Positions 10,150 through 20,500 of a DNA stretch of 28,825 nt are shown here, piece after piece. The position numbers and the translations under genes were made by a program. The notes below the pieces were generated by a model. It was not told the DNA's origin, ran no database searches, and worked only from the letters and a program-made list of their open reading frames with translations. Each line of letters opens with the position of its first letter. The stretch's first letter is position 1. Source of the DNA: Chloromonas sp. AAM2 (Eukaryota > Chlorophyta > Chlorophyceae > Chlamydomonadales > Chlamydomonadaceae); NCBI GenBank assembly GCA_004335635.1, contig QAXH01006655.1, forward strand, positions 1 through 28,825. Reading direction: 5' to 3'.

Positions 10150-10870
10150 TGTGAGTGTCTCTGATCTCCGGTGCCCCACCTTGCCGTCTCAGTCTTGACG
10201 GCCGGCAATATGAGGCACAACACAGACTGGCCCGGCGGACTCTTGGGCTGGCCCCAGACGCCCGGCGGATTCCAGCGGTTGCTTTTCAAAATCTCGTTTG
10301 CCTCAGTGTGACAATGGATCCATGGCGCCAAACGTGGGAGGCCGCCCGCACTCTGAGAGCTGGAGCACTGGTACGCTGCAGCGCCAAAGCTGTTATGGTC
10401 GGCTTCTAAGACAGCAAAGTGCACGCGTGATGAGTGAGATTACAAGGAGGGAAGCACGTCCACGCAAATGACTCAATCTTATGCTGCAAGAAAAAACTTC
10501 TGCTGCAAAACATTGAATAAATCGCTACACGCATTACCTACCAGATTACTTACTTGAGCTTCATGTCTGTTTTGTAGGTTTGGAGATTAAAATTGATGTT
10601 TCCAAGGTTGGGCAAGACCAAATACACCATCCTGTGGAATACTGTATTCTCCCTGGAGTCTCGTCGGCTGCCCCAACACAGTGCAACCGTGTTCTATTAC
10701 TGTTAAACTGACCGGGCTCGTCGGCTGCCACAAGAATTCCACGGATGGGCATCTCTGCGGCTCGGAAAGTCCTCGGACTAGCCGAAACAACAGGCCACAA
10801 CAAGTCCATGGCACTCTTCTCAGAAGCGGACTGCGGCACTCTCCCCGCTCGGTCCAACTAGCGATTCAGG
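10150..10870. promoter_or_regulatory. Divergent promoter region between the two methyltransferase paralogues
   Basis: A 721-bp spacer separates the two start codons, which point away from each other, so it must hold both promoters and 5' untranslated regions. I see no convincing TATA box. The two sides are not obvious inverted copies of each other, so similarity seems to stop near the start codons and the paralogues may be regulated differently. Confidence 0.55.
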
Positions 10871-12782
10871 ATGTTGAAAGGTTATGGCATCGTGTTTGCT
10901 GTGGGCTTACTGGTCGCCGCTGACTGGAAGCCAGCCCATTCGACCAACGCAATCTTAGTCCCGGATGTGACTTATCACTTGCGCATGGCTTTGCAAAGCA
11001 ACGTGTCGACCTTGGCCGTTTGGTCGTGTCACACGGGGCGTTCCATCGTGCAGGCCATTCCCCCCTCGGTGTTAGAAATAACGATTATCTGCGATCGCAA
11101 CTGCACAGCCTCCACCTATCCGAGGTTCAGTATGGTGAGTTGAACAATCGCATTTGTGGGGCCACCATGGTCTGAGTTGCTGGGCCCCAGCACTGAGTTG
11201 GTATTGAAGGCAGAATGCATACCCACCAGCGATGTCCAGGCCAGTGTTTCGATCCCCGTTCGGTGTGTCAAGTCATGCCTCATAGTTCAGAGGGTGCACG
11301 CAAGGTAAAGGGAGGATGTTAGTTGAGCAGCTGTTGCCTCATGACTCCATGCTCTGGCCATGGACCAGCTGGCCCTCTTTGCTATCAGCTGACCATTGTC
11401 TCCATGCCCTTCCATGTCCTCCAGTCAAGCATGACTTCGGCCACAAAGCGCTCCATGTCCCCTGCCTTGCCAGGTGTGCGCCATGCCAGACCGCACGTTT
11501 GATGCAATCATTGTGGACCCAAGCGCCTGCTCTGGAGGTATCATGTGCACAACACAGAACGTCATGGGAATAATAACAGGGAAGAACCAACCAAAGCTTT
11601 TAATACTGGCTGACTGGCAGTCCCACCATTTGGATATGCTTGAACTGCCAAGCCTCAAGCTACACCAATTCATCGGGCAGGCAACTCATGAGCACACTGC
11701 AAGCAGAGTCTTCTCTGACATTTACAAGAGACAAGCATGGGGGACACATGGAGGCGGCTCAGGCCTGGGGAGCACTCTGGACTACACAGCCAATATTCGC
11801 AAGGCCCTTGCTGAGTTGGTAGCTCAACGCAACATCACCTCCATCATTGATGCACCATGTGGTAAGTCAAACTGCACATGCCCATTCTCACTGTGTGTGG
11901 ACAACACAGCTCAAGCCCCAGTTACCATCCGTGCAAACCATGCATGCCGTGTCAGGAGCCATGTGAACAAAGGTATCAACAGCATGCATCTGAGCGCATT
12001 GCATGTGTGTGTGGATCCGGGACAAGCCATCAAGTTGGGCATGCCTGCACGCTTTAAATTGTTGCAGCTGAGCAGTGGACATAGCTGAGCACTGCAATGT
12101 CCAAATACAATCCGCAGTGTGAGTATGGGAGCACGTATCAACAAGGCAAGGGCGCTCAGGGAACATTTGCTGTATCTGTCGACTTGGCACTGCTACAGCC
12201 ATGTGCTTGTGTTTGACGTATCAACATGCAATGCACGCTCAAACCGGCTAAACTCAGGCAGTGGTACGTTTGTTGCATGCAGGCTCGCTGACCTGGATGC
12301 CTATTGCCCTGGCCACCATGCCTCACAACATACGCTACACCGGCCTGGACGTGGCTTGCCCCCTCATCTCCGCACACAAGATGCAGTTTGCCGAGCGCAG
12401 GAACTGGGACTTCTTCTGTGTTGACATGGCACACCAGTCACTGCCGCCCAACCGTGACCTCATCTTCAGCCGTGACGCACTCCAACACCTTCCCTTTGAG
12501 TACATTTTCTCCTTCCTGTCTCAAGTAAAGGCTAGTCAGGCCAGGTATCTCCTAGTGGGCAGCTACATATTGAGTGAGCGTCCTAACGTGAACATCAGGA
12601 TTGGAGATTATTTCGATATCAATCTATTGAAGCCTCCCTTCAGCGTTTCACCGGAGCCTCTCAGGGTTATCAACGAGGAAACAGCAGATGGGAAACACAT
12701 GCTGCTGTTTGACGTGGCGGCTATGCAGTGGGGAACACCGCCAATGGAAGGTGCCGCAGCACCTGACACGGTGACAAAATGA
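10871..12782 (+). CDS. Secretory-type SAM-dependent methyltransferase, paralogue B (3 exons)
   Basis: Exons: 10871-11134, 11474-11861, 12283-12782; about 383 residues. Exon 1 is the same length as in paralogue A (264 bp) and intron phases are identical (0 and 1). It begins with a hydrophobic segment (MLKGYGIVFAVGLLVAADW), followed by a region with ITIICDRN, FDAIIVDPSACSGG and KLLILADW. The methyltransferase core has IDAPCG at residues about 213-218, then SLTWM, YTGLDVACPLI, FFCVDMAHQ, RDLIFSRDALQHLPFE and YLLVGSY, ending with a family-like INLLKPPF and LLLFDVAAMQW. The acceptor-substrate is unknown. The C-terminal tail GTPPMEGAAAPDTVTK is absent from paralogue A. Both genes look intact. Together with the minus-strand copy it forms an inverted gene duplication. 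Confidence 0.86.
11380..11537 (+). repeat. Near-identical block shared by the methyltransferase paralogues (intron 1 end plus exon 2 start)
   Basis: This block matches the reverse complement of about 9454-9615 with only a few differences. About 95 bp of it is intron sequence, running through the TGACTTCGGCCACAAAGCGC core to the acceptor. Coding sequence on both sides is more diverged, so the match is not explained by protein constraint. Confidence 0.75.
12283..12570 (+). repeat. Near-identical block shared by the methyltransferase paralogues (first part of exon 3)
   Basis: This matches the reverse complement of about 8462-8749. I count one difference in the first 150 bp or so and about ten over 290 bp, silent sites included. 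Similarity starts abruptly at the acceptor and drops sharply after the GSYI codons. Confidence 0.8.
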
Positions 12783-12980
12783 TGTTCAGGAATGCATCTG
12801 GAGAGTCGGACACTTCGGCATGACTCAAATGCGTAGCTGGCTGTCCATCAACTACGGCGCTCTATGGGCACAAGACGTCATTCTGTGTGGGCTGGCCAAA
12901 CGGCCTGGAAAAGCGGTTGCATGAGTCTTGCCTAGCTCCTGTCTTCAAGTCTTGTGCGCTTGAGTTCCCATCATGTACTA

Positions 12981-12985
12981 TGTAA
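12981..12985 (+). terminator. Candidate TGTAA polyadenylation signal of methyltransferase B
   Basis: TGTAA, the usual polyadenylation motif of green-algal nuclear genes, lies about 200 nt after the stop codon and about 20 nt before an inverted-repeat element. A single five-base match is weak evidence. Confidence 0.35.
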
Positions 12986-13004
12986 TGGTATCTTGCTGAA
13001 TATA

Positions 13005-13117
13005 AAAAAGAAGTTTGCCAGTTCTGGGACAACTGTTGGCAGTGTCACTGGAGTGAGTCGTCCCGTCAAAAGTGACCCACACAAGAACTGTCCCAGAACT
13101 GGCAAACATCTTTTTTT
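13005..13117. mobile_element. Complete short inverted-repeat element (MITE-like), copy 1
   Basis: The left end reads A-run, GAAG, then TTTGCCAGTTCTGGGACAA; the right end is its inverted form TGTCCCAGAACTGGCAAAC, then ATC and a T-run, giving about 30-bp terminal inverted repeats around a core of about 45 bp. TA flanks both sides (13003-13004 and 13118-13119), consistent with a TA target duplication of the Tc1/mariner kind. It has no coding capacity, so it would need a transposase from elsewhere. Confidence 0.75.
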
Positions 13118-14352
13118 TACAAAAACGTGTGGGCTGATGCTGTATCTATGCTATGCTGGACAATCAGGTGGAGAAAATCAAGAATGACGACTACAGTAGA
13201 AGCAGCCAGGCCAGGTAGTGTCGGTACTTGCCCTTCGACATTTGAAAAGGATACCTACTTGCCTGTGTGCGCAGCATAACATGCTGATGGTTCGAGGTAT
13301 GAGGCGAGGCCTCTCTGCCATTGCGGGCATAAGGGCACGTTTTTGCGTTTTGTTTTGCTTTTGCTTGTACTTGCTGCGCTGGTGAACCACGCATACGTTA
13401 GTGACATGCCTTTTCTGATGTATTGTAGCTATATTTGTCAACCCTTGGTACGTCCCGTTTGCCCAGTGCTGACCTTTGCCTACCATGGAGCATGCACGTG
13501 AGTTTCGATGTACCTACTTGGATTGGACAACGTATTATTCTGTGCCAAAAGGCAACGATACAAGAGAGCGTGTACCTTGAGAACACATAGTTAAACACTT
13601 GACTTAAACGTCTTTCTAACAAGGCTGTCCATTTCCCCTTGTAACGCACATGCCTGCTGTCTGGCGCCTTGTACCCGACTGCCATTCTCACGCCATTCTC
13701 ATGGTTGGTTCTAGCGAGCAGGCTTCACCCTTGTGCGCCTGACCCTTGTCTTTACATGTGTCCTGCTTGGCGACATACGTTCCCATTGGTACACAGATGA
13801 ATGCCTCCTTGTTTCACGAAACACGTTGCAACTGCTAAACTGCTGCAGAAGCTTGCCCCAGCTACAGCGTGCCATGCAAGTGCTGTTTAGATCGTGGCAT
13901 CAGCATGAGTGCAACAGAGGTGGCCATGGGCTTACCTCGACATTAACATCCACTCACAGACCTTGCTCCAGCTTCTTCACATGGGTCAGCCCACATCATC
14001 ATTCAATCACCGATGCTGATTGTATCTCGTCGTGATAACACTCAGCTAGGATTGCCCGTGTAGGCAGTTGGACTGCTGCCAACAACGTCACGCCACGCCT
14101 CAGCTGCTGACTCAGGTGGCTGGAGACCACCTTCAAACTTACGAACTTGATGGTGAAGCCACGGTCGTGCATGTGAATGGTTCATCAAAAGCAGGCGTGG
14201 CGTTTATAATGCAGCACCGGTGTTGTTGTCCGACTGGAACCTCGTCCTCCCAAGCCCGAACTCGCAAGTTCAACTGGCGAGAGTGAGGCAGCAGTTTGTG
14301 CGGGTGAAGGCAACAAGGCAAGAGAAGAGTAGGGTAAGATAAGGCAGGAGAA

Positions 14353-14405
14353 ACCGGTAGTTTTGTTTCGAAAACGACTCTACCGGTGGTTTTTGTTTCA
14401 AAGTT
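14353..14405. repeat. Tandem ACCGGT repeat with hairpin potential
   Basis: ACCGGTAGTTTTGTTTC (from 14353) and ACCGGTGGTTTTTGTTTC (from 14382) are direct repeats about 29 bp apart. ACCGGTAG (14353-14360) also pairs perfectly with CTACCGGT (14380-14387) around a TTTCGAAA centre. It lies about 200 bp upstream of the kinase start codon. Confidence 0.6.
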
Positions 14406-14584
14406 AAAGGCACCCGCGGCAAGCATAGCACGCATTCATTCACCTAGCCACGCATAGAAAGAGCCAGCGCAGCGATTTCTGCTTGCTGTCGTCCCTCGGC
14501 TCCACCCTATACTTGAATTGAAAACGTGTCGTCCAGAATCAATTTCTAATTCAGTGCTAGTTCGGACCTGGAGCTTTGAGCATC

Positions 14585-17500
14585 ATGCGTCTGTTTAAAC
14601 TCTGCTACCGCAGCCAAAAGCGGAAGGATAAGCACATCAAGCCAGACCTTGGACAGCCACGTCCACCTGTCTCTCAAGATGTAGTCAGCGCCGGCCCTGA
14701 CCCTCAGCCTGGAATGTTGCCAGCTATTCCAGAGTTCGAAGCTACGCCTTCCCCTGCCGTTGAGCTGGCCGCCCCAGCCGCACCTGAGATTGAAAGCCCT
14801 CCAGCAACTTCACATCTTCGCGTATTGGCAGAAAGAGACGAGGACTTGCGTGTTCTACTGCAGCACCGGGACCATCAGGATCAGGCGTGCATCTGCTGCT
14901 ATCATCTTGAGAGAAGAGCAGCCGCAGACGCCTCTTTACTTCAAGCCCTGCGGTCACATTCAGAAGTTCTTTATGGGATTCTCGCAGCCATGTTGTTAAA
15001 AGGCAGGCCACCGCACAGCCTCAAGTATGCATGCGATTTCCTGTTCTTGCTTCTGGGGCCAGCTTGCATGGGGGGCAACGGCCACCATGCCGTCAGCGCG
15101 AACATCGTGGCAGCCTGCTTCTCAGTATTACAGTTGAACAACCTCGCGCAAGCACAACTCAGTGCCCTTCGCGTGCTCTGCCGTCTGATGAGGCTTCGAG
15201 CAGGGGCCGACAAGACCGTCGAAGGATCACATCACCTGGTGGGCGAGCCTGGTGCATGCAAGCGACAGTGGCCAGCACCCTTGTGTTCTGCTGCATGCTC
15301 AATGCGTATCGTCTGCTGCCATGCAGGTTTTGATAGATATCCTGCACCGTGAGGGGCAACCTGCCCTTGTGCAAGCCTCTCTGGTGTGCATCTATTACCT
15401 TGGAGCGGACCACACAAAGTACCAAGTGAGTGTAACTTTCATCACATCCTCCAGCAAGTTAACAACATCACACACGTGACAGCTCGTCATCTTCTTCCAC
15501 ATCCTCCATTGTGCGTGCCTGGCTGCATTCACAACCACAGCTTGCTGAACGACCGCTTTGATGATCAGATGCCACTATCACAGTGTGGTCAAACGCCGGC
15601 GTAAAATGCATGGCCAAGGTGATACGCCGCTCTACCTAAAGTTGAAGTTCTGCCATGTCCTTTATTTTTTGAATGTTGTTATAGGAGTTGCTTGAGGAGT
15701 GTGGTCTGCTGCCCCGGCTAGTGACGCTGATTGCGGAGTCGAGGTTGGGAGCTCGCCAGGAGGCAGTACAGGTGACAGGGCTACCATTGGGCGGTTTCCA
15801 AAGTGGGTTGCCGAGTTATGCCATGGCTACCATGTTCTTCTTGCCTCTGCTCATGTGATAGTGCATGTGGGACCCTTGATGTTGATTACATGATTCGGTG
15901 TCTTCATGGTTTACTAGCATACACCTTGCTTCCAGTTGAAGCACAGCGGCCTGAAGAATAGGGTAGGACACACACAAGTGGGCAATTCAGATACCATTGT
16001 ACGAGCTGATGTACAAGCTGTACAGCCCTTGCTCTCACAGGCCCTGAAGATGATGACCCGTAGCTCGTGCATACATACACACCGCTTGCTCAAATGTGAC
16101 GACCTGGCGCGTATATCCCTTGCTGGCGCGTGTATCCCTTGCTCTTCTGCACAGGCGCTCAAGATGATGACCCGTAGTTCCCGGTGCTGCGAGGCGGCGG
16201 AGGCAGCGGGGGCGAGGGCGGTGCTGGAGTCAGTCAGGCTCGGGAGCACTTGCGCACGCACGTGCGCCTACGCAAAGGTGTGTGAATGACGCAGCTAATA
16301 ATGCGAATACTGGTGATAGCAGTTGGTGCTCGTGCAAAGGTGGGTGCATGGTGGGATCCCGGGTTCTGTCCGTGGCATTCTTCAGGATGTTGTGAAAAAG
16401 TATGGGGTGCTAAACGGCACTACATGTACTAACGGTAGCACAATGTACCAATGACAGCACACCAACGGTACGTTCTGATGTTGTGAACTGCAAGATGCGC
16501 TTGACAACAAACTGTTTGATGGGAAGAACAGGCTGTCCGTTCTGTGGCGTGCTTGCAATCCGTTTGCCACGCCAGTTTAGATTCTTGCTACACTCGCCAA
16601 CATGCAAACAAAGCGTAACTGGCCTGTCGCCACATGTAGGAGTGTAACTGGTGCCATGCCGGCATGTGAGCTTGTCAAACTGTCATTGTTCCCTTGTTAT
16701 GCTTTCCTTGCAGTCTGCAGCTAGACACAGTATCTCTGCAACGCACTTGATTGTTGTCATGCTTTCTTTGCAGTCTGCCCTGTCACGACTGGACCAGGCA
16801 GCAGGCCTCATCTCCACTGCCCACACGTTCGACAGCGGCCTCACATCCCCCACCTCCCACCCCCAGATTTACGAACCCAGCTTCACCAACAGCCGTCCCA
16901 GCACAACCACCACCATTTTCAGCTGGCAGCAGGGCAGCCCCCTGGCACAGGATGATGCTGTGCCAGGCACGGCCGCACCAACTGATTCAGAACTGCCAGG
17001 GACACGTGTAGAGGTTGGCCCAGCTGACAGTGCATCCAGTGAGCCGGCCGCAAGCACTACCAATGAGCAGCAGCTCGCCAGCGTCGACTTCCGCCAGCCC
17101 CAGACTGGTCCCAGCATTAATAACCAGTCCCAGGTAACAAGCACCCCAGAGTCTCTACTTGGGCAGCGGATGGCAGAACCTGCTGAAGAGCTTGAAAGCA
17201 GCGTGCTATGCAACCCAGCAGCGGACGGCAAGGACGAGAAACTGCCAACACATAACATTCCTGTTGCAGAGCAGATGTCGTCACAGAGCAGTGATTCTGC
17301 ACATGAGCCATTGCAACCACCGGCGACTGTAGACGATGCAGGAGTCAGGGCAGAGGCGGGCACCAGGGCAAAAGAAAGCACAGTGGCAGAAGGGATTGCA
17401 GCGCCAGTTTTAACAGGGCTAAGACAACCAGACGGGACACCCGCAGCCGCCACCGTCACCACGGCACTCAGCCCCGGCCGCCACAAGTTGGGCCCGGGCT

Positions 17501-20500
17501 CAGGCAACCAGCAGCAGCCGGCGCTGCTGCACAAGGCAGCCAGCAGCACTGCCTGCCTGCCTCTGGACCAGCCACAGCTGCTGCTGAACAAAGCCATCAG
17601 CGGCAGTGCTGTTCCTGTGCCTGTTGACGAGTCCCTGTCTAGCTGGGCTGCGGTTCAGAACCTGATGCAGAGCGCCTCCAGAGCGGGCCCACACGACCCG
17701 TCTTCCCGCCTGCCGCATGTGCTAGCACATCACTTGAGCGCGGATGGCTCTCTGATGGGGCGCGCAGGGCGAGACGGCCAGTCGTCTGCTGCGGATACGG
17801 AAGCCGGTGTGCGACTTGGAACGGGACCGGGGCCGGTGTTTGCCCGTCATGGCGTGCTGGGTGGCCCTGGAGCCGACGGGGACCTACCCACACCAAGTGT
17901 GAGTTGTGGGGGAAGAGCATCACGGCAGCACACTGATGAGTTGGTGTCAGCTGCCAGTGAGGCGCCAGTGGCTATGGCTGCTGTGTGTGCTGGCCCGCCA
18001 CCAGCCGCACTGGCTGGTCCTGGTAAGGCAGAGGGTGCATCAGGCAGTCCAAAGGAAGACACTGTAGCGTGGCAGATTTTGGCTGCTGGGAGGGAAGGGA
18101 CTGAGGAGTCAGCCAGTGAGGGGGTTGAGAGACAGAGGGATAGCAGCAGCCCCAGCCTGAGCAGCAGTGACAGCAGCGGGAGCGGTGAATCGCAGGTAGA
18201 CTTCATGAGCTGGCTGCCGCTCCCGCCTGCTCAAGCACCAGCCCAGCAGGCCTCGCTGCTGACTGGCCCCATCAACGGTTTCTCAGCGGCCGTGGCGGCC
18301 GACAGACTGGCACAGCTGCTCTACAGCACACCCGCTGCTGGACAAGTGGCTGGTGCTGGGCTCCAGCAGCAGCAGGCAGTGGCAGCCATCCCACGGCTGC
18401 AGCTGCCAGGCACCGGTCTGGGCCCGCTGACTCGTCGCAATGCAGCTGCACGGGCCGTCGGCGGGGGGGCCGGCTCAAGCAGAGGCGTCCCGCCATCCGC
18501 ACGGAGCACGCGGACGGCCCGGGGTGGCCCAGCCTTGCTCGCCAAGCAGGATGCCGAGGAAGCATCGGACAACTTCGGACTGACCTTAGGTCCTATCTGG
18601 GCCGCTGCGTGCCGTGCGGGTGCCCCGCATATCACTGATAGCATGGTCCTGGGCTCGCCGGTTGTGGGTGGAGGCGGGACCACGGCCCGTGCACCGGGCG
18701 ATCTTACAGCGAGGGCGACCGGAGGCTGCACGGCGCGGGCGACAGCGGGGGCAACTACAGCGCGGGGCACGGCAGGCGGTGTGACGGCTCGTCGGGCCGG
18801 GGCCGTCACTGCAAGGGCCACTGCCAGTGGCCTTGTGGGCACACCGCCAAAGCTCAGTGCCGAGCCTTCACTGCAACAGTTGGTGATGTCGGACACCACA
18901 ACCGCCGAGGCGGCTTTGACACAAGGCATGGCAGCACAGGCGGGTGTGACGGCTGCGCCAGATGGGACGGATGCACCCGTACTTGCCTCGGGCACACCAC
19001 AGGGCACACCACCAGGCTTGCAGCAACTGCAGCAGGCAGAGATGCACACTAGTGACACTGGTGGCAGGGTGTTGGCAGGTCAGCAGCAGGGCGCAGGGTC
19101 GGTTGCGGTTGTTGGTTTGCCAGGCGTGGGCTGCCTGAGGCCGTACCACAGCCTGCCACCTCCCCAGCACCTGCAGCACAATCAACCAGAGGGTGAGCTG
19201 CTTCACGTGCGTTTTACATTGGGTGTGTTTGTTTCATGCCAGAGATTGCTCAGTCAGATAGTGTGGGGTTCAACTTTGGGTGCGATTGTCTGCTGCTAGC
19301 TGCTGCTAGCTGCTGCTAGCTGCTGCTGCTATTTGCTGCTGCTAGCTACTGCTGCTATTTGCTGCTGCTATTTACATTCACATTCACATTTACATTTACA
19401 TTGAAATGTAGTTAAATGTATTCCATCATATCCGTCGAGTGCTCTTGCTGTGTGCTGTCTCTTATTGCAGCTGCAGAATCAACCTCTTTCACAAGCAGCT
19501 GCTCTGTGGTGCGGAGGCTATTGGCCACTTCTTCATGCAGCACACCACCGCTTCGCCAGAGCCAAGCCCAGAGCCAGGGTCAGAGCAGCCAGAGCCTCTT
19601 CAGACAAAGCCTCTCGCTACCATTCAATGAAGACACCAGCTGTGGCGCGGGCGCCAGTGCTGAGCAAGGAAAGCATGTGGCGATTTCCAGGCAGATGCTG
19701 CCTGTCAGCACGGCATCAGGCGGTGATGCAGAGACACTGTCGCGAACACAGCAACAGCTCCAGAGCAAGTTTTCGTCAGTTCGGGCTGCAGCATCGGCCG
19801 CAGCTGCCGCACACCTGCAACTTGCTCAGCGAGGCGGACCGGTCGCATCAGGTGCACGAACGCGGTCCGTGCAACACGCAATCGCTGCTAATGCAACCGT
19901 TGCGGCTTCGCTGCTGCCAGCAGCAGCCCCAGCGCATCAGCAACAAATAACCGCTTTGTCCCGCAAGGGCTTGATGTCGTCTCCAGTAGCTGAGTGGGAT
20001 GTCATGGCGGAGCGGGCGGCGCCAACCAGCCCAACGACCTCCAACCGACAGCGTGTGACAGCTTCCTCAGTTCGGAGTAGTAGCAGCAGCGTCAATGGCA
20101 GTGGTAGCATTGCGAAGGGTGCGCGCATTGATGTGGGTGGGGCCAGCAGGAGAAAGCCGCAACCAATTCGCATACCTGGTGCAGACACCCCACCTTCGTC
20201 CTTGACTGGCATTCGGCAGCTTGCAGCTGTTGCTGCCCTTGCGTCCAAGATCCCAGGTACCGGTGCAGCCTCTGTAGGCAATGGTGGCGCCGCTCTAGGT
20301 GGTTACGCCGGTGCGGCCTTGTTGCGAGGCACTAGCAGTACCCGTGGTCCGGCATCGGCCGTGCAAAGTAATGCAGCCGTGCCCGCTTTCATGCGCCCCA
20401 CAGCTGCTACGCTGGCGCGGCTGGCAGCAGCCCACAGCAGCACTCAGCCCAGCTCTCCTGCTTCAATCATGTCACTGCATAGCACTTCGGGGCTTGTCTT

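Larger units (their letters stand above)
12783..14584. other. Intergenic region between methyltransferase B and the kinase gene
   Basis: No gene is recognised in about 1.8 kb. It holds a candidate polyadenylation motif (12981), a complete inverted-repeat element (13005-13117), and a small tandem/inverted repeat (14353-14405). The kinase promoter and 5' untranslated region must lie at the right end; I see no clear core-promoter motif there. Confidence 0.55.

Noticed and set aside
13275..13310. GGTTCGAGGT-like T-arm of a tRNA
   Set aside because: No paired arm, acceptor stem or anticodon arm could be fitted around it.
16869..17597. 242-residue open frame on the minus strand
   Set aside because: It lies wholly antisense to kinase exon 5, whose plus-strand frame is longer and has consistent splice phases; it is a by-product of GC-rich, low-complexity sequence.
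18321..19058. 245-residue open frame on the minus strand
   Set aside because: Antisense to the same exon; its Ala/Val-rich composition mirrors the codons of the TARA repeat.
19450..19950. 166-residue plus-strand frame
   Set aside because: An overlapping frame of kinase exon 6 with no motif of its own.
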